A stretch of DNA of 42,685 bases, taken from positions 1 to 42,685 of the forward strand of contig JABDLA010000097.1 of the NCBI GenBank assembly GCA_013001965.1, read 5' to 3'. A program made the position numbers and the translations under genes. This document shows, in pieces, positions 9,382-17,348 of this stretch (position 1 is its first letter; every line of letters begins with the position of its first letter). A model generated the notes under the pieces. It searched no databases. It was given only the letters and a program-made list of their open reading frames with translations, and was not told the origin of the DNA. Origin of the DNA: Flavobacteriaceae bacterium (lineage in GTDB: Bacteria; Bacteroidota; Bacteroidia; Flavobacteriales; Flavobacteriaceae).

Positions 9382-10408
9382 TTACAGTTATACCCTGATG
9401 ATCGAAGCTGTTCATTTGAGGAAGAAGAACTGTTGCCTCTTTTAAACTTATCGTCCTACTTATAAGCTTTTGAGGCGTAAGGCGTCCATCGAGGATCATG
9501 TCAAGCATTTCTGGATATTTATGCGCCTGCATACCGTGACTTCCAATAATTTCCAATTCATTGGCCAGTATTTTATCCATTGGAATTTTTAGATCTTTAT
9601 GATCTCCAGTCATTAAGCCAAGCTGTATATGCCTGCCTTGTTTCCTTAAACTGTTAATTGAATTTACCGCAGTTTCTTCACTGCCTAAGGCATCGATTGA
9701 CACATGAACTCCGCCTTTTGTAATGTCATGAATACCTAAAACCACATCAGAATTGTTCTTTGCTTTAATGCAATGATCGGCTCCCAAAGACTTGGCTAAT
9801 TTTAATACGGAAGCCCGGATATCGATCGCTATAACCTGAGCTCCTAAGGCTTTAGCTATCATTATGGCCGAAAGTCCTACGCCCCCACAACCATGAATAG
9901 CAACAAAATTTCCTTCTGACACTTTGGCCTGATGGACCACTGCACGAAAAGCAGTGATAAACCGACAACCCAATGAGGAAGCAGTGAGATCATCGATGGC
10001 TTCAGGTAATCTTACGAGATTGATGTCGGCATAATCCAGAGCGACAAATTCGGCAAAAGAGCCCCAGTGGGTAAACCCGGGTTGCGATTGGTGATCACAA
10101 ACCTGATGATTTCCTGATCTGCAATAGATACAGTTTCCACAACCACCAACAAATGGCACAGTAACCCGATCACCATTATTAAATATTTTCACATGTTTCC
10201 CTGTAGCTACAACTATGCCTGCCAACTCGTGTCCGGGTACATGCGGTAATTTAATATCGGGATCATGACCCATCCAACCGTGCCAATCACTTCGGCATAA
10301 TCCGGTTGCAGTGACCTTTAAAACAACACCCTCATTGGACGGTGCGGGATCTTGAACATCCTGAATAGAAATTTTCCCCTGAAAAGATTCAAAAACTGCT
10401 GCTCGCAT
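9368..10408 (-). CDS. Zinc-dependent alcohol dehydrogenase (MDR family)
   Basis: A 346-residue medium-chain dehydrogenase that interconverts an alcohol and an aldehyde or ketone with NAD(P). The catalytic zinc ligands are visible as Cys38 (TGLCRSDWHGW) and His60/Glu61 (PGHELAG). The structural zinc site has four cysteines at 90, 93, 96 and 104 (CGNCIYCRSGNHQVC). The cofactor-binding fold carries GCGGVGLSAIMIAKALG, and an acidic residue after the second strand (AIDIR) favours NAD. It begins five bases after the bestrophin stop, so the two are probably cotranscribed. The substrate cannot be told from sequence. A role in aromatic aldehyde metabolism is conceivable because of the neighbouring paa locus, but that is only positional. 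Confidence 0.9.
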   Translation of the reverse strand: MRAAVFESFQGKISIQDVQDPAPSNEGVVLKVTATGLCRSDWHGWMGHDPDIKLPHVPGHELAGIVVATGKHVKIFNNGDRVTVPFVGGCGNCIYCRSGNHQVCDHQSQPGFTHWGSFAEFVALDYADINLVRLPEAIDDLTASSLGCRFITAFRAVVHQAKVSEGNFVAIHGCGGVGLSAIMIAKALGAQVIAIDIRASVLKLAKSLGADHCIKAKNNSDVVLGIHDITKGGVHVSIDALGSEETAVNSINSLRKQGRHIQLGLMTGDHKDLKIPMDKILANELEIIGSHGMQAHKYPEMLDMILDGRLTPQKLISRTISLKEATVLLPQMNSFDHQGITVINSF

Positions 10409-10413
10409 TTAAT

Positions 10414-11517
10414 TTACATTACGATATCATTCTCCCATACATAGGGTTCGGGAATATCAGTATCATCGATAAGTTGTCTGATGTCAATCTCAATGCCGCG
10501 ACTCATATCTGTTATGGGAACGTCATTTGGCCCGCCTTCGAATGGATTCTCTGTGTTCTCACCAATGGCCTCCATCGTATGAAATACCCACGATATCAAT
10601 GCACTGAATGGGATTGAAAACCAGACAAAATGCATGGCGAGAAACTCTTGAATCCGGTGCGAAGTGCTATGGTGTTCCTCATGTTTGGCAAGATCGTCTA
10701 ATATATGTTGACCGATTGCTTCAAAACCTTCCATAATTCCAAATGGAAGCAATAGAATAAATATCCAAACAAACAAATAGTTCAAAGTTGCAAATTGCCG
10801 GGGATATGGAAAATTCTTAATGCGTTCACTCTTACCTTGCAGCGTATAGAATTCAACCAGTAGATTCGCCATTTCCATATGCCGAAAATCTTCTATTAAA
10901 CCATCACTCTTCAACTCTTTCAGCCGTCGTGACTGAATTCCCAATAATTGTGATGCTTTATTCCCCTTAGCAAAAATCTCTTTCTTTTCCTGATCTGAAA
11001 TATAACCATTTATAGCTTCTTCAATTGGGGTGACATCTTCACACACTAAATAATTATTCGCTCTAAACTCAATATTTGATCTCCCGGATTTTAGGTGCAT
11101 TTCCCAAGGCTTATCTTGCCGAAGCATATATCGAAGCGCGGTCAACCATGCTACATGACGATGCACCAATTCACGTTTTATGGACTGTAATTCCTCAGGA
11201 TTTCTTTCTTTTTTTGCATGATCATTTGTGATGAAATCTTTCACCATAATGGTCCATGAACGGGATGCATTGACTATACCTCCCCAAATTTTCCGCGCTT
11301 CCCATAATCTGTCATAAGATGCATTATTCTTAAAGCTAACAACAAAAGCAACCGCTGTACCTAAAACCCCGAGTGGCAACCAAGGCACGTGCAACCACTT
11401 TAAACCTACAATATCAAATAAAATAACAGGAATTAAAGCAAGTAAAAGAAATAGAAAAATATGTCGCCGTGTCCACATCAGTACGCCTCGAATAGGAAAA
11501 ATGCGTCTTGTATACAT
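10414..11517 (-). CDS. Bestrophin-like anion channel family protein
   Basis: A 367-residue membrane protein of the bestrophin/UPF0187 family, which forms pentameric, usually anion-selective channels in bacteria. The sequence NASYDRLWEARKIWGGIVN is the family hallmark following the first two hydrophobic segments (residues about 18-60). Two more membrane segments follow near residues 230-310 (FVWIFILLLPFGIMEG and AMHFVWFSIPFSALISWVF), with the typical acidic tail after EAIGENTENPFEG. It starts 52 bases after the E1 gene stop, so it may be read through from the upstream operon or may have its own promoter. It ends five bases before the alcohol dehydrogenase start. Confidence 0.88.
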   Translation of the reverse strand: MYTRRIFPIRGVLMWTRRHIFLFLLLALIPVILFDIVGLKWLHVPWLPLGVLGTAVAFVVSFKNNASYDRLWEARKIWGGIVNASRSWTIMVKDFITNDHAKKERNPEELQSIKRELVHRHVAWLTALRYMLRQDKPWEMHLKSGRSNIEFRANNYLVCEDVTPIEEAINGYISDQEKKEIFAKGNKASQLLGIQSRRLKELKSDGLIEDFRHMEMANLLVEFYTLQGKSERIKNFPYPRQFATLNYLFVWIFILLLPFGIMEGFEAIGQHILDDLAKHEEHHSTSHRIQEFLAMHFVWFSIPFSALISWVFHTMEAIGENTENPFEGGPNDVPITDMSRGIEIDIRQLIDDTDIPEPYVWENDIVM

Positions 11518-11569
11518 AAATTCAATTTAAATGAATGGAAATATACAAAAAATGGTAGGTCAATAAATC

Positions 11570-13621
11570 TTAGTAATTCAGAAGTTCCTGAATTTTACCA
11601 ATTAATTTTTCTGTTGATGGTATCATCGTTTCTTCAAGAGTTGAATTCAATGGAACGGCCGGCATGTTTTCGCTTCCCAGTGTTAAGACCGGAGCATCCA
11701 GATACTGAAAACATTCTTCTTGTATTCGGCCTGCCAAGGCCCTTGCAAAACTATTGTTACTGGGTTCTTCAGTAACGACAAGACATTTTCCGGTTTTTTT
11801 AACAGAACTCATAACTGTTTTTTCATCTAAAGGATATAATGTTCGAAGGTCTATGACTTCAATACTATCGGTCATTTCCAAGGATTCTGAAGCATTCATA
11901 GCCCAATGTACCCCCATACCATAAGTTATTATTGATAGGGTTTCCACATCTTCCTGTGGCCATATTTCCTGTAAAATCCAGGCTTTACCAAATGGCAGAA
12001 TGTAATCTTCGTCAGGTTCAATAGACGTAGCTCCATGAGTTCCCGGAACCTTGCTCCAGTATAAACCTTTATGCTCAAAAATAACCACAGGATTTGGGTC
12101 ATAATAGGCCGCTTTCATTAATCCTTTTAGATCGGCGCCATTACTTGGATACGCAATTTTCAAGCCTTTGATGTTGGTGACAACACTTTCTACAGAAGAG
12201 GAATGATATGGTCCGCCACTACCGTAAGCGCCTATAGGGACCCTTAAAATCATACTAACAGGCCATTTGCCATTAGACAGATAACAGCTTCTGCTCACCT
12301 CGGTAAACAATTGATTGAGCCCCGGCCAAATATAATCGGCGAATTGAACCTCTACAATGGGTTTCAGCCCTACCGCACTCATGCCAACAGTTGATCCTAC
12401 AATAAAAGCTTCCTGAATTGGTGTATTGAATACACGATCATCACCAAATTTTTGAGCTAAGGTTGCAGCTTCTCTAAAAACACCACCAAGACGCCCTCCT
12501 ACATCCTGGCCATATAATAAGCATTCTTTGTGCTTTTTCATAAGTTCCTCAACAGCATACAAGGCACAATCGACCATAACTACTTTTTCACTGCCTTCAG
12601 GTGAACGTTCACCTACCTCTTCAGTTATTGGCGTTGGCGCAAAATCATGAGTGAACAGGTCTTCCGGACCGGGATCTTCGTCTTCCAATGCCGCTTTAAA
12701 ATCCTTTTGTACCCGGGCAACTGATTTTTTCTCAATGGTTTCAATTTCATTTTTAGAAATGCCTGCGTCTAATAGTTGTTGCTTAAATTTTGGATAAGGG
12801 TCTTGAGAACGTGCTTCTTCCAAATCATCTCTATACCATTCCATCCGTACGCCCGACGTATGGTGATTAAGTAAAGGAACTCTAGCATGAATTAAGAACG
12901 GCCTACGTTCAGAACGTATGGTCTCGATCACTTTTTTAATACTATGATAACTTTCGGTAAAATTGGTGCCATCAATTGAAATAGCTTCTAAACCCTTAAA
13001 TCCCTGAGCATATTCGTAGGCATCCTGAGCCCGTGTTTCTTCAGCATTAGCTGAAATGTCCCATCCATTATCCTGAACAAAATAAAGAATAGGCATTTTC
13101 TTAAGAACAGCCATTTGAAAGGCTTCAGCTACTTCTCCTTCTGTAATAGAAGCATCACCAAATGAACATACCGTAATTGGTTTATCGGTTAATGAGGCAT
13201 CGGCCAGGCCTTGCAGTTCTTTGTATTGCATACCCATGGCGACACCGGTTGCCGGAATAGCCTGCATCCCGGTTGCTGAGGACTGATGTGGAATTTTGGG
13301 CTTGTCATCATCTTTTAAACTCGGGTGACAGTAATAGGAGCGTCCTCCTGAAAAGGGGTCATTTTTTTTAGCCAAAAGTTGTAGCATAAGATCAAAAGGT
13401 CGCATACCTATTGCCAGCATCATGGCATCATCCCGGTAATAAGGAAAAGCATAATCCTGAGGCAGTAATTGCAGTCCTAAAGCGATTTGAACCGCCTCAT
13501 GTCCTCTCGACGTTGCATGCACATATTTGGAAACCAATTTGAAGTTATCTTCATATAACTCTGTCATGGCTTTAGCAGTACATAACAGTGAAAACCCTTG
13601 TTTTAAGACCGCTTTATTCAT
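11570..13621 (-). CDS. 2-oxo acid dehydrogenase E1, fused alpha and beta subunits
   Basis: A 683-residue thiamine-diphosphate enzyme that decarboxylates a 2-oxo acid and acylates the E2 lipoyl group. The N-terminal part (about 1-320) is E1 alpha: SRGHEAVQIALGL and the ThDP motif GDASITEGEVAEAFQ ending in QDNGWDIS. An acidic linker (EDEDPGPED) leads to the beta part (about 345-683), with CLLYGQDVGGRLGGVFR and EVQFADYIWPGLNQL. The BCKDH family fits better than pyruvate dehydrogenase. It overlaps the aminotransferase stop by one base (TAATG) and is third in an E2-aminotransferase-E1 unit headed by a palindromic operator. The keto acid may be branched-chain or phenylpyruvate; sequence alone does not decide. 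Confidence 0.88.
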   Translation of the reverse strand: MNKAVLKQGFSLLCTAKAMTELYEDNFKLVSKYVHATSRGHEAVQIALGLQLLPQDYAFPYYRDDAMMLAIGMRPFDLMLQLLAKKNDPFSGGRSYYCHPSLKDDDKPKIPHQSSATGMQAIPATGVAMGMQYKELQGLADASLTDKPITVCSFGDASITEGEVAEAFQMAVLKKMPILYFVQDNGWDISANAEETRAQDAYEYAQGFKGLEAISIDGTNFTESYHSIKKVIETIRSERRPFLIHARVPLLNHHTSGVRMEWYRDDLEEARSQDPYPKFKQQLLDAGISKNEIETIEKKSVARVQKDFKAALEDEDPGPEDLFTHDFAPTPITEEVGERSPEGSEKVVMVDCALYAVEELMKKHKECLLYGQDVGGRLGGVFREAATLAQKFGDDRVFNTPIQEAFIVGSTVGMSAVGLKPIVEVQFADYIWPGLNQLFTEVSRSCYLSNGKWPVSMILRVPIGAYGSGGPYHSSSVESVVTNIKGLKIAYPSNGADLKGLMKAAYYDPNPVVIFEHKGLYWSKVPGTHGATSIEPDEDYILPFGKAWILQEIWPQEDVETLSIITYGMGVHWAMNASESLEMTDSIEVIDLRTLYPLDEKTVMSSVKKTGKCLVVTEEPSNNSFARALAGRIQEECFQYLDAPVLTLGSENMPAVPLNSTLEETMIPSTEKLIGKIQELLNY

Positions 13622-14688
13622 TAAACAAGTTCCTTTTTGACTCTTAGCATCCAGTTGAACTTATCCTCTATTTTTCCACTTCGGATACCATTGAGTGTAT
13701 CCAGAATTTTTTGTCCGATTGGATACTCATCCGAAACATGAATTACCGTATCCTTATATCCAATAGCCTGGATCATAGCAATGGCCACAGCCGTCCCTGT
13801 ACCGAAAGCTTCTTTCAGCGTGTTATTCTTTGAAGCCTCAAGAATTTCTTCGATCCGGATAGACCTTTCAGTCACCTGATAACCCATATCTCTAAGAAGG
13901 TCCATAACACTTAATCTTGTGATACCATTTAAGATAGAGCCGTCTAATCGCGGTGTTATAAATTCATCGTTGATTTGGAAGAAGATATTCATTGTACCGA
14001 CTTCCTGTATATAACTAAATTCATGGGCATCCAGCCATAAAACCTGATCATATCCCTTTGATTTGGCGATCTCTGTAGGACGAATCGCGGCGGCATAGTT
14101 TCCGGCGGCTTTAGCTTCACCTGTACCACCATGTGCTGCCCTTATGTACTTGTTCTCAGCATATAATTTTATGGGTTTTGAGAAAATTGGAACTGATGGA
14201 GAAGCAATAATGACGAACTTGAAACTTGTAGCTGCGCGCATACCAATAAAAGGTTCATCGGCATACATAAAAGGTCTCAAATACAACGCACTTCCGTCCT
14301 GAGGAGGAATCCAATTTTGATCGATGGTTACAAGTTGTTTTAATCCTTCAACAAATAGGTCTTCAGGAAATTCAGGCATGCCCATACGGCGAGCACTAAA
14401 ATTTAATCGCTCCGCATTTTTTGCCGGCCGGAAAAGCATAGGAGTATCATCAGTATCCTTGGTAGCTTTCAAACCTTCAAATATGGCCTGACCATAATGC
14501 AAGGCCATTGCAGCAGGATGGGTTGGGATTGTATCTAGTGGTTCTATTCTTGGATTTACCCATTGTCCGTTCTGATAGTCACAAATAAACATATGATCGG
14601 AAAATGACCTTCCAAGAGGAATATTATTAAAATCCAAAGCATGAACTTTAGATTCTTTTACGGTTTTAATATCGATAGTATAGTTCAT
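13621..14688 (-). CDS. ilvE: Branched-chain-type amino acid aminotransferase (PLP fold type IV)
   Basis: A 355-residue fold type IV aminotransferase of the longer, eukaryote-like BCAT group. It exchanges the amino group between branched-chain amino acids and 2-oxoglutarate; members often also accept phenylalanine. Visible motifs include GQAIFEGLKA, LRPFMYADEPFIGMRA, the PLP-lysine region GGTGEAKAAGNYAAAI, and VGTMNIFFQI followed by LDGSILNGITRLSV. It lies between E2 and E1 with one-base TAATG overlaps at both ends, so its product, a 2-oxo acid, is made together with the dehydrogenase that would use it. This arrangement argues for catabolic rather than biosynthetic use. Confidence 0.92.
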   Translation of the reverse strand: MNYTIDIKTVKESKVHALDFNNIPLGRSFSDHMFICDYQNGQWVNPRIEPLDTIPTHPAAMALHYGQAIFEGLKATKDTDDTPMLFRPAKNAERLNFSARRMGMPEFPEDLFVEGLKQLVTIDQNWIPPQDGSALYLRPFMYADEPFIGMRAATSFKFVIIASPSVPIFSKPIKLYAENKYIRAAHGGTGEAKAAGNYAAAIRPTEIAKSKGYDQVLWLDAHEFSYIQEVGTMNIFFQINDEFITPRLDGSILNGITRLSVMDLLRDMGYQVTERSIRIEEILEASKNNTLKEAFGTGTAVAIAMIQAIGYKDTVIHVSDEYPIGQKILDTLNGIRSGKIEDKFNWMLRVKKELV

Positions 14689-15971
14689 TATATTGATTGT
14701 TTTGAGTCAAAGTTTTCTAAATTTTTTGCTACCTGAGCGAGAAAAGACCCTCCTAAATGACCATCAACGACGCGGTGATCAAAGGATAAGGACAAATACA
14801 TCATATGTCGTATCGCGATCTCATCACCACTATCTGATTCAAGGACCTCCGCTCGTTTTTTGATGGATCCAAGCGCTAAAATCGCAACCTCAGGTTGATT
14901 GATAATCGGGGTTCCCATAAGACTTCCAAAAGTGCCAACATTTGAGATTGTAAATGTTCCGCCTTGAATATCATCAGCCTTCAGGGTATTCGTTCGTGCT
15001 TTTTCGACTAAAGAATTAACTTCAGCTGCCATTTCCTTCAAGGGTTTTTTATTTGCATTCCGTATAACAGGAACGATTAGATTGCCATTAGGTAATGCTG
15101 TCGCAATGCCTATATTGATATCTTCTTTTACGATGATCTTATCATCATCTACAGAAACATTGATCATTGGAAAATTTTCAATAGCCTTTGAAACAGCGGC
15201 AACAAATAATGGCGTATAGGTCAATTTTTCATTATAGGCTTCTGAGAAGGCGGCTTTATGGGCATTCCTCCATTTGACTAATTCGGTGAGATCGGCTTCT
15301 GCATACGATGTCACATGCGGCGATGTATGCTTTGAATAGACCATATGATCAGCGATCATTTTTCGCATCCGGTCCATTTCCACAATTTTTCCTTTGCCTT
15401 TATCTAAATTAAGTTGTGGAAGTCTGAATGCAGTAGCATCATGATATCCCGGTTGAACTAATTTAAAAGGCCTTCCTTCTTTTATGTATTGAAACAGATC
15501 ACTTTTTCGTAATCGACCATCTTTTCCAGTAGCCGGAATTCGTGCCAATTCTTCATAACTTATGTGTTGTTCTTTTGCAATATTCACAATTAAAGGCGAG
15601 AAGAAAGTATTTTTATTTTGAAGATCTGAAGCCGGTTGTTTGGTCCTTTTTAATGCTTTTTCTGTTTTAGCTTGCTGCTTTTGCGTTTTATCCTTCTTCT
15701 TAGTTGTTTTTGATTTACCATTCGATTTCCCATCAGAATTGATAATGGCGATGACTTCTCCAATTTTGATCACGGTATTGGCCTCAAAAAGAATCTCTTC
15801 AACAATACCCGAAACCGTTGACGGAACCTCAGAGTCCACCTTATCGGTAGCCACTTCAAGCAGCATCTCATCCTCCTCGATCGTATCTCCGGGATTTTTG
15901 AACCAGGTTATTATGGCTGCTTCGGTAATACTTTCGCCTAATTTTGGCATTTTGAACTCAACTCTTGACAT
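14688..15971 (-). CDS. 2-oxo acid dehydrogenase E2 (lipoyl dihydrolipoamide acyltransferase)
   Basis: A 427-residue E2 core protein that transfers the acyl group from lipoyl-lysine to CoA. Domain order: lipoyl domain (residues 1-80, Lys44 in EVATDKVDSEV), a Lys-rich linker (about 85-115), the E3/E1-binding domain (about 120-160, SPLIVNIAKEQHISYEELA), and the catalytic domain (about 200-427) with HxxxD in SFDHRVVDG (His399, Asp403). It is most like BCKDH E2. The start at 15971 is followed upstream, after six bases, by an 18-base palindrome nearly identical to that before paaE. No E3 lies nearby, so a shared dihydrolipoamide dehydrogenase is presumably used. Confidence 0.93.
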   Translation of the reverse strand: MSRVEFKMPKLGESITEAAIITWFKNPGDTIEEDEMLLEVATDKVDSEVPSTVSGIVEEILFEANTVIKIGEVIAIINSDGKSNGKSKTTKKKDKTQKQQAKTEKALKRTKQPASDLQNKNTFFSPLIVNIAKEQHISYEELARIPATGKDGRLRKSDLFQYIKEGRPFKLVQPGYHDATAFRLPQLNLDKGKGKIVEMDRMRKMIADHMVYSKHTSPHVTSYAEADLTELVKWRNAHKAAFSEAYNEKLTYTPLFVAAVSKAIENFPMINVSVDDDKIIVKEDINIGIATALPNGNLIVPVIRNANKKPLKEMAAEVNSLVEKARTNTLKADDIQGGTFTISNVGTFGSLMGTPIINQPEVAILALGSIKKRAEVLESDSGDEIAIRHMMYLSLSFDHRVVDGHLGGSFLAQVAKNLENFDSKQSI

Positions 15972-15977
15972 CGTATT

Positions 15978-15995
15978 AACTAATGTTTGTTAGTT
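15978..15995. promoter_or_regulatory. Palindromic TetR-type operator before the E2 gene
   Basis: The sequence is AACTAATGTTTGTTAGTT, with 7-base arms that match at six positions around a 4-base centre. It shares 16 of 18 bases with the palindrome before paaE. It sits six bases upstream of the E2 start codon and just after the paaY stop, so binding would cover the leader region. I see no TAnnTTTG element here. The CTAA(c/t)G....GTTAG core resembles the Thermus PaaR consensus as I remember it, which supports control by the TetR regulator encoded at the head of the locus (inference). Confidence 0.65.
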
Positions 15996-16001
15996 TTTTA
16001 T

Positions 16002-16598
16002 TCAGGGTTTCATAAATTCTTTTAAGGTATCATAATAAGATTCCTGAAGCTTTAAATCTTCCGGTGTCTCCCGTAAGGGTTCTACTTCCTTTAAGCTGCT
16101 GTGGCAATCTGCCGGCAATTGCTGATAAAGTGCTGTACCCTTAGATTTCCATGCGATCATGTCATCAGAAACTTCTTTGATAACCTTAGCCGGATTTCCA
16201 ACAACAAGGCTACGTTTCGGAATAACAGTCTCCCCTTTTACGAACGACATTGCACCAATAATACACTCATCTCCAATACTGGCATCATCCATGATCACCG
16301 TATTCATTCCAACAAGAACATTCCTGCCAATATGAGCACCGTGAATAATGGCCCCGTGACCAATATGTGCGCTTTCTTTTAATGTTATTGATTTCCCGGG
16401 AAACATATGCACAGTACAATTTTCCTGAACATTCACCCCATCTTCAAGTATAATCTGACCCCAATCACCACGAATGGCAGCTCCTGGTCCAACATAACAA
16501 TTCTTTCCAATGATCACATTGCCGGTTACTGCAGCCAAAGGATGTATAAAGCTACTTTCATGAACAACGGGCACATAGCCTTTAAACTCGTAGATCAT
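16002..16598 (-). CDS. paaY: PaaY, hexapeptide-repeat thioesterase of phenylacetate degradation
   Basis: A 198-residue left-handed beta-helix protein of the gamma-carbonic anhydrase family. In the phenylacetate pathway PaaY is a metal-dependent thioesterase that hydrolyses dead-end ring CoA derivatives. Repeated hexapeptides (VTGNVIIGKNCYVGPG, IGHGAIIHGAHIGRNV) form the helix, and histidines around HIGHGAIIHG are the expected zinc ligands. The C-terminal extension AWKSKGTALYQQL with VEPLRETPE is characteristic of PaaY and absent from general gamma-CA proteins. It overlaps the upstream hydratase stop by four bases (ATGA). Length is close to E. coli PaaY (196). Confidence 0.92.
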   Translation of the reverse strand: MIYEFKGYVPVVHESSFIHPLAAVTGNVIIGKNCYVGPGAAIRGDWGQIILEDGVNVQENCTVHMFPGKSITLKESAHIGHGAIIHGAHIGRNVLVGMNTVIMDDASIGDECIIGAMSFVKGETVIPKRSLVVGNPAKVIKEVSDDMIAWKSKGTALYQQLPADCHSSLKEVEPLRETPEDLKLQESYYDTLKEFMKP

Positions 16599-17347
16599 TT
16601 AAATCGTTTTAAAGTTTCCTTAGTAAAATCACTTAAAACCAATCGCCCGCTTATAGCCGCTCGTTCTGCGAGTAACTCATCCCAGTCCTCAGTTCCTTTC
16701 CATAACATATCTTTCAATGCTTTCATAGCTTCAACATTATAGGCGCATAACTTTTCTGCAAAGGTCTTAACCGCTGCATCAAGGTCTTCGGTTGAATCAT
16801 AAATATTGGCATACAGTCCTTTTTCCCTGGCCCATTCTGCGTCATAAAATGTGTCAGCATCAATGGCAATTTGTGATAATCCACTTGTACCGATCTTCCG
16901 AAGTACTGCAGGTCCGACAACAAAGGGTCCAATACCAACATTGAGTTCACTTAATTTGATCGCGGCAAACTTCGTTGCCATACAGAAATCGGTTGCTGAG
17001 GCAATTCCGACACCACCCCCTACGGTCTTACCCTGAATTCTACCAACGATAAACTTCGGGCATTTTCGCATGGCATTGATCACATTGGCGAAGCCTGAAA
17101 AAAATATCTTTCCCTGAGCCTCATCATTGATATTGATCAGTTCATTAAAACTGGCTCCGGCACAAAAGGTCCTGTCTCCACCACTTTTCAATACAATCAC
17201 TGTTATAGCCTCATTTTGACCGGCTTTCGTTATTGTTTCCGTTAAATCTGCTAAAACCGATCCCGGAAGTGAATTATGAGCCGGATGGAAAAATTCAATA
17301 TATCCTACTCCATTTTCTATATGTTGTTTTACGTACGCTTCAGCCAT
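16595..17347 (-). CDS. Enoyl-CoA hydratase/isomerase family protein in the PaaF position
   Basis: A 250-residue crotonase-fold protein. In this locus the missing step is 2,3-dehydroadipyl-CoA hydration (PaaF), so that role is likely by elimination. Oxyanion-hole segments are CAGASFNEL and GKTVGGGVGIAS. The second catalytic Glu is kept in KLSELNVGIGPF, but the position of the first (GGGxE in classic hydratases) is Gly, a pattern shared with methylglutaconyl-CoA hydratase-like proteins. I start it at ATG 17347, one base after the paaZ stop; the track start at 17413 adds 22 unrelated residues inside paaZ. It overlaps paaY by ATGA. Confidence 0.85.
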   Translation of the reverse strand: MAEAYVKQHIENGVGYIEFFHPAHNSLPGSVLADLTETITKAGQNEAITVIVLKSGGDRTFCAGASFNELININDEAQGKIFFSGFANVINAMRKCPKFIVGRIQGKTVGGGVGIASATDFCMATKFAAIKLSELNVGIGPFVVGPAVLRKIGTSGLSQIAIDADTFYDAEWAREKGLYANIYDSTEDLDAAVKTFAEKLCAYNVEAMKALKDMLWKGTEDWDELLAERAAISGRLVLSDFTKETLKRFK

Positions 17348-17348
17348 A

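Noticed and set aside
11461-11775. Plus strand 104-residue ORF across the bestrophin/E1 junction.
   Set aside because: It overlaps conserved ends of two real genes and has no similarity to any family I recognise.
16101-16742. Plus strand ORFs opposite paaY and the hydratase (16101-16382, 16407-16742).
   Set aside because: Antisense shadows of clearly conserved genes; no family pattern in the translations.
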